Shown: positions 1 to 6,724 of the stretch, piece after piece
How positions within the stretch are numbered: the stretch's first letter is position 1
How the letters are laid out: each line of letters starts with the position of its first letter
NCBI GenBank assembly: GCA_019313505.1
Contig: JAFDBA010000018.1
Location: 1 to 18,397 of the forward strand
DNA length: 18,397 nucleotides
Source of the DNA: Deltaproteobacteria bacterium
Lineage (GTDB): Bacteria > Desulfobacterota > Desulfobacteria > Desulfobacterales > UBA11574
Direction: 5' to 3'
Notes under the pieces: model-generated
Seen by the model: only the letters and a program-made list of their open reading frames with translations
Told to the model about the DNA's origin: nothing
The model's database searches: none
Position numbers and translations under genes: made by a program

Positions 1-20
1 AACACCAATAACTTTTTCAT
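1..20 (-). CDS. Start of an unidentified gene running off the left edge
   Basis: Read leftward, AGGAGG (25-30) lies four bases before an ATG (18-20), and the frame stays open to the window edge, giving M-K-K-L-L-V. A strong Shine-Dalgarno next to a Met-Lys-Lys start is good evidence for a real start, possibly of a secreted or membrane protein, but six codons do not allow identification. The gene would diverge from the TPR lipoprotein. Confidence 0.5.
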
Positions 21-30
21 TTTTCCTCCT

Positions 31-361
31 ATACCAAAATTGTTCTCACCTAAAATCTGCATTAATTTTTTTCTATTTTCTATATGGGTGTTGCAAAGTA
101 AGTGCCAGAAGAAAATTTAATTTAAATTTATTTATTATTATATTTATTTATTATATATATTAGTTGGTTATATAGGTTCACAACGGACATTACTGCCTGT
201 ATCTTAGTCAGAGGGAGGCCGCTTTTTATGTAAATAATGTTACAATTACATAAAATTTATGTAATTTATTTCACAAATGTTTTTGTTGAAAAATATTTCA
301 TTTTAATGGTAGAGATATGAATTGAATATCAGGTTGATACGAGGCTTGTAGAATTGCAATA
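31..361. other. AT-rich divergent spacer, no gene seen
   Basis: About 330 bases between the leftward start at base 20 and the repeat before the TPR gene. It is strongly AT-rich, with long runs of T and A at 115-165. I see no coding frame or RNA gene. It holds the palindrome cluster at 224-266, and presumably the promoters for the two divergent genes, but no convincing -35/-10 pair could be fixed by eye. Confidence 0.5.
224..266. promoter_or_regulatory. Palindrome cluster, possible operator
   Basis: AATTACATAAA (244-254) and TTTATGTAATT (256-266) form a perfect inverted repeat around one central A. A third copy of the half-site, TTTTATGTAA (224-233), lies just upstream and is perfectly complementary to TTACATAAAA (246-255). 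Three half-sites between divergent genes fit a binding site for a dimeric regulator. A cruciform or simple AT-rich coincidence is also possible. Confidence 0.35.
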
Positions 362-366
362 GTTCA

Positions 367-416
367 GCCACTAAGGCACTAAGAAAGAATAACAAAATCC
401 TTTGTGTCTTGGTGGC
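367..416. repeat. Palindromic repeat of the CACNAAG family
   Basis: The left arm (367-383), GCCACTAAGGCACTAAG, matches the reverse complement of the right arm (400-416), CTTTGTGTCTTGGTGGC, at 14 of 17 positions, with a 16-base spacer. Each arm is itself two 8-base units. The same family recurs at 11579-11760 and, in a related form, at 5144-5205. It overlaps the apparent upstream extension of the TPR reading frame, one reason for rejecting that extension. Confidence 0.75.
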
Positions 417-430
417 AAATATTTCTTGGT

Positions 431-447
431 TCCGGCTTGTCCGGGTT
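431..447. repeat. Dispersed word CCGGCTTGTCCGG
   Basis: TCCGGCTTGTCCGGGTT at this site is the reverse complement of the CCCGGACAAGCCGG word found twice at 6186-6241 and in part at 6788-6796. It lies between the palindromic repeat and the Shine-Dalgarno of the TPR gene, and looks like part of the family of dispersed intergenic repeats. Confidence 0.6.
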
Positions 448-470
448 GGGTAATACAAATATATTTCCGT

Positions 471-475
471 GGAGG
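471..475 (+). promoter_or_regulatory. Shine-Dalgarno that fixes the TPR gene start
   Basis: GGAGG lies seven bases before ATG 483. The same frame stays open upstream to a TTG at 402, but that extension would encode repeat sequence and has no ribosome binding site, so ATG 483 is the start. Confidence 0.8.
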
Positions 476-482
476 TCAAATA

Positions 483-2759
483 ATGGGCCGTTTGAAAATT
501 TTTCTTGTTCTTTATCTTTTTGTATTCACTGTGTTGTGTGGTTGTTCATCAAATGAAGAAAAGAAAGTATCTTATCTTGAAAAAGGCAGCGCCTATTTTG
601 AAAAGGGGGAATATAAAAGCGCGGAAATTGAATTCAAAAATGCTATTCAGATCGATCCTGAATATATCGAGGCCTATACAAAGCTTGGCCAAACATACCT
701 TAAGCTCGGAAATCCCCAAGAAGCTTTCAATGCCTATTCAATGGTTGCAAAGCTTGATCCGGATAACACCAATGCTCAACTGAAGTTGTCTACTTTCTAT
801 TTATTAGGGAAAAAAATAAAAGAGTCCCGTGAAAAAGTTGATGCGGTTCTAACCAAAGAGCCAAATAATATAGAAGCGCTGTTTTTGCTTAGCAGTATCC
901 TGGAGCAGGAAAAAAACTTGTATGAAGCTTCATCAATGCTTGGAAAGATAGTTGAACTCGATAGCAAACAAACCCGTGCCTATATCGGCTTATCCCGATT
1001 GCTGGCTCGCCAGGGAAAGCTTGCAGAAGCTGAAAAGATTCTAAAGCAGGCGGTTGCCATAGATCCAAAAGCCGTAAACCCTCATCTCGCCCTTTTTAGC
1101 TTCTACGACCATCATAAAAAGTACAACCGTGCAGAAGTCGAGATAAAGAAAACCATTGAAATGAATCCGGAAAACACAGATCTATATATTGCCCTTGGAA
1201 ATTTTTATTTCAGCCGGAAAAAAAGTAACAAGGCCGAGGCATCATATCTTAAGGCAATTGAAACCAACCCAAAGAATATAAAGCTTTATATGGTTATCGC
1301 CGGGTTTTACGATGTTACCGGCAACAAGGATAAAAGTCTGTCCATGTACAAAAAGGCCCTTGACATTCAGCCTGAAGATATCCGGATAATGGATTCCATT
1401 GCCAGGTTTTATGTCAAGAATAAAAATATTGAGGATGGTGAAAAATATATCTCAAAAATTTTATTGCAAAGGCCACAGTATTTCTCGACCAGAATGTTAA
1501 AAGGAGAGCTTCTTATATATCAGCGCAAATTTGCAGAAGCAATCGAATTGTTTGCCCAACTGATCAAGGAAGAGCCAAGATCTGCCCGAGCCTATTACTT
1601 CAAGGGTATTGCCCATTTAGAAATTGGAGACACAAAAACAGCAAAGAATGCTGCGGTCAAAGCTATTGAATTAAACCCCAGATTCTTAAAGGCAAAACTC
1701 CTATTAGCCGAAATTTACTTGCGGGAACGCAATTTTGATCTTGCTCAGCAGGAGAGTATAGAAGTTCTTGAAACCACGCCTGAAAATTACCGGGCAAAGC
1801 TGATTTTAGGCAATGCCTATATGTATCAAAAAAAATATAGGGAAGCAAAGGAGACGTTTGAATCATTGATCAAACTTGCACCGGATAATCCTACAGGCTA
1901 TTTTCGACTGGGTCTTTTGCAACGTTTGCTGAAAGAGTATGATCCTGCCCTTACAAACTTTAATAAAGCCATCTCCATAAACCCAAAACTTATGGATGTA
2001 TTTACCAATATTATTCTTGTGCATGCCGCCAAAAAAGAGTTCGAAACAGCAATCTCAACATGTGATAAAAAGCTGAAAAAGGTACAAGATTCCCCTGAAC
2101 TAATGGCCATTATCCATAATTTAAAAGGGGGGCTATACCTTGCCCAGCAGAAAGTAAAGCAAGCCGAAGAATCGTTTAAAAACGCTTTAAAAGAGAATCC
2201 GAATTTCCTGCAGCCTTATTATGCACTTGGCAAAATATATCTTATGGGAAAAAAAGAGGATCAAGCCATCAACCAGTACAAAACTGTTCTGGAAAAAAAT
2301 CCAAAACAGGCAGCGCCCCACATGCTTTTGGGTACCATCTACGACATGCAAAAAAGATTCGATCTTTCAGAAAAACACTATAGAGCAGCTCTCGATATTA
2401 ACCCGGACTTTTCTCCTGCCGCCAACAACCTTGCTTATTTGCTTGCAGTTCAGAATATAAATATGAATGAAGCTCTGGGTCTTGCTCAAAAAGTAAAAGA
2501 AAAATTCCCCAATAACCCTAATGTAATGGATACACTGGGCCTGGTCTATTACAAAAAAGGTTTGTACGACAGCGCCATCGGTGAATTTACGGACAGCCTG
2601 GAAATAATTCCTGATAATGCAATTGTGCATTATCATCTTGGCCTGGCCTTTCATAAAAAAGGGAACAAAGATCGCGCAAGGATAGAGCTGGAAAAGGCTC
2701 TGAGTATAGATCAAAACTTTGACGGAGCTGATAATGCAAAGCAGATATTATCCCATTGA
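483..2759 (+). CDS. TPR-repeat lipoprotein
   Basis: A 758-residue protein. Residues 1-20 form a hydrophobic lipoprotein signal ending in the lipobox L-C-G-C, so Cys21 should be lipidated and the mature protein anchored to a membrane facing the periplasm. From about residue 28 to the end it is almost entirely tetratricopeptide repeats of 34 residues, roughly 20 of them, with the typical A-Y-x-x-L-G and A-I-x-x-D-P spacing. TPR arrays are protein-binding scaffolds; the partner is not visible here. The architecture resembles PrsT-type TPR lipoproteins linked to exopolysaccharide/PEP-CTERM loci, but no such genes are in the window, so that link is only a possibility. The next gene also encodes a membrane protein, separated by about 270 bases of repeats, so the two need not be co-transcribed. 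Confidence 0.88.
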   Translation: MGRLKIFLVLYLFVFTVLCGCSSNEEKKVSYLEKGSAYFEKGEYKSAEIEFKNAIQIDPEYIEAYTKLGQTYLKLGNPQEAFNAYSMVAKLDPDNTNAQLKLSTFYLLGKKIKESREKVDAVLTKEPNNIEALFLLSSILEQEKNLYEASSMLGKIVELDSKQTRAYIGLSRLLARQGKLAEAEKILKQAVAIDPKAVNPHLALFSFYDHHKKYNRAEVEIKKTIEMNPENTDLYIALGNFYFSRKKSNKAEASYLKAIETNPKNIKLYMVIAGFYDVTGNKDKSLSMYKKALDIQPEDIRIMDSIARFYVKNKNIEDGEKYISKILLQRPQYFSTRMLKGELLIYQRKFAEAIELFAQLIKEEPRSARAYYFKGIAHLEIGDTKTAKNAAVKAIELNPRFLKAKLLLAEIYLRERNFDLAQQESIEVLETTPENYRAKLILGNAYMYQKKYREAKETFESLIKLAPDNPTGYFRLGLLQRLLKEYDPALTNFNKAISINPKLMDVFTNIILVHAAKKEFETAISTCDKKLKKVQDSPELMAIIHNLKGGLYLAQQKVKQAEESFKNALKENPNFLQPYYALGKIYLMGKKEDQAINQYKTVLEKNPKQAAPHMLLGTIYDMQKRFDLSEKHYRAALDINPDFSPAANNLAYLLAVQNINMNEALGLAQKVKEKFPNNPNVMDTLGLVYYKKGLYDSAIGEFTDSLEIIPDNAIVHYHLGLAFHKKGNKDRARIELEKALSIDQNFDGADNAKQILSH

Positions 2760-2800
2760 AAGTTTAAAGTGAAAAGTAATCTAAAGTGACTAAAGTTTTC
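2760..2800 (+). repeat. Solitary AAAGTG repeat arm
   Basis: Starting at the stop codon of the TPR gene, this stretch aligns with the left arm of the composite elements at 6793-6830 and 8361-8398; they share CTAAAGTG and CTAAAGTT at the same spacing. No matching right arm follows, so it is a half-copy or decayed copy. It lies directly downstream of a stop codon, like the full copies. Confidence 0.6.
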
Positions 2801-2838
2801 TGAAATGTCTAACATCCTAATATGTTATCTTTTTTAAA

Positions 2839-2988
2839 TTCGTGTGTATTTGTGTTCATTCGTGTTTTTTTTTAACCGCAAATAGACACAAATGAACATA
2901 TATAAAAAATACGTGTTTTATGCCTAAATTGGTGGTGCGCATTTATTTTTTTATTGGCGTGTATTCGTGTTCATTCGTGGTTTGATTT
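2839..2988. repeat. ACACGAATGA-type palindromic repeat, three arms
   Basis: The spacer between the TPR gene and the coiled-coil gene holds two direct copies of a GTGTATTCGTGTTCATTCGTG-like arm (about 2843-2866 and 2960-2982) and, between them (2872-2897), an inverted arm containing GCAAATAGACACAAATGAAC. The arms are built from units of about 10 bases. The inverted arm and the second direct arm form a long imperfect stem; the first arm is an extra copy. No gene is visible in the rest of the spacer. Confidence 0.7.
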
Positions 2989-3018
2989 ATCGATTAAATA
3001 ACAAACAATCCACAAACA

Positions 3019-3022
3019 GAGG
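3019..3022 (+). promoter_or_regulatory. Shine-Dalgarno supporting the TTG 3031 start
   Basis: GAGG is eight bases from TTG 3031 but only two from the GTG at 3025 in the same frame. The spacing makes TTG 3031 the better start. Confidence 0.55.
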
Positions 3023-3030
3023 ATGTGGTT

Positions 3031-4179
3031 TTGAAATACCTTTCGTTTAAAATATTTATCTTATGCATTCTTTTGCCGCCAATTTTATATATATTCTCGA
3101 TACAATCGATGGAAAGCCATCTTAAAAGGCGGTACGCAAAGAAAATTGCAGACCTTTATACCGGGGATACCCGCCCTTTGTTTGATGGCAGTGTGAGACT
3201 AAAAGATGCCATAAACAATAATATTAACCGGTATCTTCAAAGCAAGGCAATACTATCTTGGGGAGTGAAGGCAAATGTAACCGTTACCACGAAAAAAAAT
3301 ACCATTTTATACCCAACTGTTTTTGATGACGAAGAAAATTCCATCCTGCCCCATGACCCCATGCAAATAGCTGCCGACAACTACAACCTCATGAATGAAG
3401 GTCTTGTGCTAAATGTCGAGGTAATACTTGAGCACAACACCCTGCTTTCAAACACCATACTTGCTTTTTACATATGTGTGTCCATACTGATACTATATTT
3501 TTATTACCGGGGGGGAGTAAAAAAAACCAGGGAGGAGGACACTGAAAAAGAGACTAAAATAGCACGACTCCTGGAATCCGAAAAAAATCGTGTCAGCAAA
3601 CTTAAGAACCTGATAAAAGTCAAACAAAAACTTATATCTGAAATTATTAAGATAAAAAGAAAGCTTGTAAATGAGAGGATCAGAGCCAGTAAAAACGAAG
3701 ATGACTTGATAAAAGAAATTGTTGCGCTTGAAGAAAATATTGATGAAAATATTGCTCTACAAAAAGAGAAGCAGGAAGAAATTAATGCTTTAAAGGAAAA
3801 AATAAAACTCTTTGAAAAGGAAAGGCGAAAAGAGAACAAACAAAAAACAAATAGCTATAACACTGTCCGGAAACGATTAAAAACACTTTACAAAAACATA
3901 TCTGTGAACAAAAGAGCCATTAACGGTTTTCTTGATCTTACGGATGACATGAAAATAAAAGGAGAAGAGATCATCCACAAGCTTAATGAAGATCAAGACC
4001 TTGTATTGGTTAAAAGAAAGGTGTTCGGGAAAAAAGGCAGGGCCACTGTCCATGAGGTAATATTTGCATATAAAGGCCGTCTTTATTTACGCAAAAAAAA
4101 GGACAGCCAGGTCGAAATTCTTGCCATAGGCACCAAAAACACCCAGGTCAAGGACCTGGAATTTCTCGATAACATTTAA
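3031..4179 (+). CDS. Two-helix membrane protein with long coiled coil, unknown function
   Basis: A 382-residue protein from TTG 3031 (GTG 3025 would add two residues). Helix 1 is at about residues 6-24, followed by a probably periplasmic domain (25-138), helix 2 at 140-159, a Lys/Glu-rich coiled coil at about 165-285 and a basic C-terminal domain (about 290-382). The C-terminal part, with V-H-E-V-I-F-A-Y-K-G-R-L-Y followed by I-L-A-I-G-T-K-N-T-Q and D-L-E-F-L, has a strand pattern that reminds me of RelE/ParE-like folds. This is inference, and toxin activity is not implied. The topology, with a sensor-sized outer domain joined to an inner coiled coil and small domain, would suit signalling or scaffolding. 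I do not recognise the family. A half repeat arm and the ribosomal operon promoter follow it. Confidence 0.78.
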   Translation: MKYLSFKIFILCILLPPILYIFSIQSMESHLKRRYAKKIADLYTGDTRPLFDGSVRLKDAINNNINRYLQSKAILSWGVKANVTVTTKKNTILYPTVFDDEENSILPHDPMQIAADNYNLMNEGLVLNVEVILEHNTLLSNTILAFYICVSILILYFYYRGGVKKTREEDTEKETKIARLLESEKNRVSKLKNLIKVKQKLISEIIKIKRKLVNERIRASKNEDDLIKEIVALEENIDENIALQKEKQEEINALKEKIKLFEKERRKENKQKTNSYNTVRKRLKTLYKNISVNKRAINGFLDLTDDMKIKGEEIIHKLNEDQDLVLVKRKVFGKKGRATVHEVIFAYKGRLYLRKKKDSQVEILAIGTKNTQVKDLEFLDNI

Positions 4180-4180
4180 T

Positions 4181-4197
4181 CCACGAAGGGTTACGAA
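4181..4197. repeat. Single CACGAAG-family arm remnant
   Basis: CCACGAAGGGTTACGAA follows the stop codon of the coiled-coil gene by one base and resembles one arm of the palindrome at 5144-5205. No opposing arm is seen nearby. It is short, so it could be chance. Confidence 0.4.
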
Positions 4198-4203
4198 TAT
4201 TTA

Positions 4204-4232
4204 TTGACATTCTATTTTTTCTAATTTAGATT
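4204..4232 (+). promoter_or_regulatory. Sigma70-type promoter for the rpsF operon
   Basis: A consensus -35 (TTGACA, 4204-4209) is 17 bases from TAGATT (4227-4232), which matches four of six bases of the consensus -10. This places transcription start near 4239, about 55 bases before rpsF. It is the best promoter I can see in the window and sits where the ribosomal-protein operon should begin. Confidence 0.6.
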
Positions 4233-4293
4233 TAGTGTTTTTATTTCACTGCCCCTTGCTCTATTTAGGGCTTTATATCCAAAAGGAGGTTGT

Positions 4294-4773
4294 ATGAGAC
4301 GGTATGAAACAATTTTTATTATCGACCCCGATCTTTCTGAAGAAGGGCGCGCTCCCCTTTTTGAAAGATTAAAAGATCTTTTTCCCCAGCATAACGGTCT
4401 GCTTGTTATGGTTGACGAATGGGGAGCCAAAAAGCTTGCCTATGATATCAAGAAGAAGGCTCGTGGTTATTATGTGCGTTTAGATTACTGTGGAACAGGA
4501 ATACTTGTAAATGAGATCGAACGATTTTTCCGTATTGATGATCGTGTACTAAAATACATGACGGTCTTGCTCGAAGAAAATGTTGACATTGAAACCGTCA
4601 AAGAAGAAATAGCCAGAGCAGAAGCCGAAAAAGCCCAATCCGAAAAAAGTGATAAATCCGAAGCCGCCCAAAATGATGAATCTGACGCTGATACAAAGCC
4701 TTCCGACACTCCAAAATATGAAACTGTAGGGAATGAAACAACATCATCCGTTAGTAATGTAGAGGAGATATAA
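4294..4773 (+). CDS. rpsF: 30S ribosomal protein S6
   Basis: S6 binds 16S rRNA in the 30S platform together with S18, encoded next. The sequence opens M-R-R-Y-E-T-I-F-I-I-D-P, the classic S6 start, and the S6 fold covers about residues 1-100, including W-G-A-K-K-L-A-Y and the conserved F-R-I-D-D-R-V-L-K-Y near 85. At 159 residues it is longer than many S6 proteins. The extra C-terminal 55 residues are acidic and rich in Ser, Glu, Asp and Lys, and are probably disordered. AAGGAGG (4283-4289) precedes the ATG by four bases. It is the first gene of the ribosomal set and is separated from rpsR by one base, which points to translational coupling. Confidence 0.97.
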   Translation: MRRYETIFIIDPDLSEEGRAPLFERLKDLFPQHNGLLVMVDEWGAKKLAYDIKKKARGYYVRLDYCGTGILVNEIERFFRIDDRVLKYMTVLLEENVDIETVKEEIARAEAEKAQSEKSDKSEAAQNDESDADTKPSDTPKYETVGNETTSSVSNVEEI

Positions 4774-4774
4774 A

Positions 4775-5056
4775 ATGGTTGCACCCTTTGTCCGCAGAAA
4801 AAAAACGACCGGTGGGAACAGAAAAAAAAGAGTATTTCATCGTCGCAAAGTTTGTCGTTTCTGTGCCGACACCAGTCTGGTTATAGATTATAAGGATGTA
4901 AAATCACTTCGGTATTTTACAACAGAACGTGGCAAGATTATTCCAAGACGTATATCCGGAACATGTGCAAAACACCAGCGTACCTTAACTCATGCAATCA
5001 AACGTGCACGTACAATTGCCCTTCTGCCTTTTGTTGGAACAATTGACTACAATTGA
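4775..5056 (+). CDS. rpsR: 30S ribosomal protein S18
   Basis: A 93-residue S18, the S6 partner on the 30S platform. The basic N-terminus, R-K-V-C-R-F-C-A-D, and the conserved F-x-T-E-R-G-K-I-x-P-R-R-I-S-G-T-C block identify it. It is the cysteine-containing form: Cys27 and Cys30 (CxxC) with Cys64 and His67 (CxxH) could bind a zinc ion. S18 occurs in zinc-binding and zinc-free forms, and this one keeps the ligands. Its Shine-Dalgarno, AGGAG (4763-4767), lies inside the last codons of rpsF, so translation of the pair is probably coupled. Confidence 0.97.
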   Translation: MVAPFVRRKKTTGGNRKKRVFHRRKVCRFCADTSLVIDYKDVKSLRYFTTERGKIIPRRISGTCAKHQRTLTHAIKRARTIALLPFVGTIDYN

Positions 5057-5078
5057 AGAACTAAGGCCCTAACCCTTA

Positions 5079-5113
5079 CAAGCCGGTCTCCGGCTCTTAG
5101 AGCCTACGGCTTG
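5079..5113. repeat. CAAGCCG inverted repeat after rpsR
   Basis: CAAGCCG (5079-5085) and CGGCTTG (5107-5113) are perfect complements, and AGCCGG-TCT-CCGGCT (5081-5095) is a tighter alternative hairpin. The preceding CTTACAAGCCGG matches part of the composite element at 6778-6790. It is probably a fragment of the same repeat pool. Confidence 0.5.
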
Positions 5114-5143
5114 AAGAGAACCAAAAAAGATCGGTTTTATTTT

Positions 5144-5205
5144 CACCACGAAGATCACGAAGGAAAAGAAGAATAAAATATATAACCTTCGTGTGCTTCG
5201 TGGTG
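5144..5205. repeat. CACGAAG-type palindrome between rpsR and the DUF2232 gene
   Basis: The left arm (5144-5163), CACCACGAAGATCACGAAGG, and the right arm (5186-5205), CCTTCGTGTGCTTCGTGGTG, pair at 18 of 20 positions around a 22-base AT-rich loop. A run of eight T starts nine bases after the stem (5215-5222), so it could reduce transcription downstream, but that gap is wide for a standard intrinsic terminator. The arms are made of two units of CACGAAG. Confidence 0.75.
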
Positions 5206-5259
5206 TGATCAAACTTTTTTTTGCCATAAAAAGCACAAAATTTACAAATAGGGAACTAA

Positions 5260-6207
5260 TTGGAAGTTGGAATAAGGGATATCGTAAGCGGTATTGCGAT
5301 CACAAGCCTTATATTTGCAATATCAGTTTATATGCCGATTATCGGGTTTATCTGTTCTCTGTTTATCCCCCTGCCAACTCTTTTCTATCGCTCAAAACTC
5401 GGCAGAAGGACCGGAGCTATAATCCCGATCATAACCATCATGGTTATGATCACCGTTCTCGGTGGAATATCAATCGACATCTTGTTCTTTGTTGAACTTC
5501 TTTTGCTCGGTTTTGTCCTGAGTGAACTTATTGAACTGGATCTTTCCATTGAAAAGACAATGCTATACGCATGCGGTTCAGTAATATTTGTAGGAATCGC
5601 CGGCCTGCTCTTTTACAGTAATTTATCAGACAAAGGGATTTATGCCTTTGTAGCAGAATATATATCCAAAAACCTCAAGCTTACATTAGAGATTTACGAA
5701 AACATGGGTGTGTCCCAGAACAGTATCCACATGATTTCGAATTCACTGGAGAATATCAAGTATGTTCTGATTAGAATCATTCCTGCGCTTGTAGTGGCTT
5801 CAACTTTTTTTGTATCCTGGACAAATCTACTGGTCGCAAAACCGATATTAAAAAGCCGTGGTCTTTTTTACCCTTCATTTGGTTCTCTTAAGACTTGGAA
5901 GGCACCGGAATTTCTTATATGGGTCATCATCGGATGTGGTTTGCTTCTCCTTGTACCTGAGAAAACATTCAAGATTATCGGCTTAAACGGCCTTTTAATC
6001 ATGTTAACAGTATATTTTTTTCAAGGTATTGCCATTGTATCGTTCTATTTTGAGAAAAAAAGATTTCCACGTATGCTCAAGGTTTTTTTATACAGTCTTA
6101 TCGCCCTGCAGCAGGCTGTACTGCTCGTTATAATAGGACTTGGCTTGTTTGATATGTGGCTTAATTTTAGAAAATTAGAACCGAGCCCGGACAAGCCGGA
6201 AAAGTGA
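5260..6207 (+). CDS. DUF2232 (YybS-like) multispanning membrane protein
   Basis: A 315-residue integral membrane protein with about eight hydrophobic segments: roughly 8-45 (two), 52-72, 74-92, 104-124, 168-192, 217-262 (two) and 274-300. A protein of this type between rpsR and rplI is a recurring arrangement in this bacterial group, and the length and hydrophobic pattern fit DUF2232; the biochemical role is unknown. The start is TTG 5260 with a weak GGGA five bases upstream; no ATG suits the conserved N-terminus. The final residues, S-P-D-K-P-E-K, are encoded by the dispersed CCCGGACAAGCCGG word, and the TGA stop falls in an AAAGTGAGTT repeat arm, so the gene end has been shaped by repeat sequence. 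Confidence 0.85.
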   Translation: MEVGIRDIVSGIAITSLIFAISVYMPIIGFICSLFIPLPTLFYRSKLGRRTGAIIPIITIMVMITVLGGISIDILFFVELLLLGFVLSELIELDLSIEKTMLYACGSVIFVGIAGLLFYSNLSDKGIYAFVAEYISKNLKLTLEIYENMGVSQNSIHMISNSLENIKYVLIRIIPALVVASTFFVSWTNLLVAKPILKSRGLFYPSFGSLKTWKAPEFLIWVIIGCGLLLLVPEKTFKIIGLNGLLIMLTVYFFQGIAIVSFYFEKKRFPRMLKVFLYSLIALQQAVLLVIIGLGLFDMWLNFRKLEPSPDKPEK

Positions 6208-6241
6208 GTTAAAGTTTAAAGTGCCTTACCCGGACAAGCCG
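6186..6241. repeat. Duplicated CCCGGACAAGCCG word with repeat arm between
   Basis: CCCGGACAAGCCG occurs at 6186-6198 and again at 6229-6241. Between them is GTGAGTTAAAGTTTAAAGTG, an AAAGTG-type arm. The block spans the last codons and stop of the DUF2232 gene and the region before rplI. The inverse of the word is at 431-447. Confidence 0.65.
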
Positions 6242-6280
6242 AAACCAAAAAATATTGAGGAAGAGAAATGGAGACTTATA

Positions 6281-6724
6281 ATGAAAATATTATTAAAAGA
6301 AACGATCGAGTCATTGGGAATAATCGGTAGCGAGGCAACCGTGGCGGACGGTTATGCCCGTAATTACCTCTTACCTCAGGACAAGGCTGTCCCTGCCACA
6401 CCTCAAAATCGCAAAATGATGGAGCAGGACAAAGCCAAATTTGAGCTCCAGATTGCCAAGGAGAAGGAATTTGCCCAGGGGATGGCAGAAAGACTTGAAG
6501 GCGTCATGTGTACCATTGCTGCAAAGGTGAGTGAAGAGGAGCGGCTTTACGGCTCGGTTTCGACCCGTGACATTATAAATGCCCTTGCCGAAAAAAATAT
6601 CGCAGTAGAAAAAAGGATGATTTTACTTAATGAGCCCATTAGAAATATTGGCACCTACAAAGTCCCTATTCGCGTTTACAAGGATGTTGAGCCTGAAATT
6701 ATTATTGAAGTGGTGCCCGAGTAA
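6281..6724 (+). CDS. rplI: 50S ribosomal protein L9
   Basis: L9 binds 23S rRNA near the base of the L1 stalk. The protein is 147 residues, the usual length. It begins M-K-I-L-L-K-E-T-I-E-S-L-G and has the conserved D-G-Y-A-R-N-Y-L-L-P motif at about 23-32, then a long charged linker helix and a C-terminal domain with G-S-V-S-T-R-D-I. The frame is open 20 codons further upstream, but that stretch encodes a repeat. ATG 6281 has GGAG (6270-6273) seven bases before it and gives the canonical L9 N-terminus, so it is the start. dnaB follows after about 200 bases of repeat. Confidence 0.96.
   Translation: MKILLKETIESLGIIGSEATVADGYARNYLLPQDKAVPATPQNRKMMEQDKAKFELQIAKEKEFAQGMAERLEGVMCTIAAKVSEEERLYGSVSTRDIINALAEKNIAVEKRMILLNEPIRNIGTYKVPIRVYKDVEPEIIIEVVPE

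Noticed and set aside
402..482. Upstream extension of the TPR lipoprotein frame to TTG 402
   Set aside because: It encodes palindromic repeat and the CCGGCTTGTCCGG word, lacks a ribosome binding site, and would bury the lipoprotein signal. ATG 483 has GGAGG at ideal spacing.
3504..3839. A Ser/Phe-rich frame antisense to the coiled-coil gene
   Set aside because: Its composition is the mirror of the Lys/Glu-rich coiled-coil codons and it has no ribosome binding site or motif.
5057..5143. A tRNA or other small RNA gene after rpsR
   Set aside because: The hairpins here do not form a cloverleaf and there is no T-loop motif; they match repeat words found elsewhere in the window.
5144..5222. CACGAAG palindrome plus T run as the rpsR terminator
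   Set aside because: The nine bases between the stem and the T run do not fit a standard intrinsic terminator, and the same family occurs elsewhere without a T run.
5193..5495. A 100-codon rightward frame overlapping the DUF2232 start
   Set aside because: It starts in a palindromic repeat, has no homology I recognise, and overlaps a membrane protein frame with much better properties.
6221..6280. Twenty-codon N-terminal extension of L9
   Set aside because: It is repeat-derived sequence. ATG 6281 gives the canonical L9 start and has its own GGAG.
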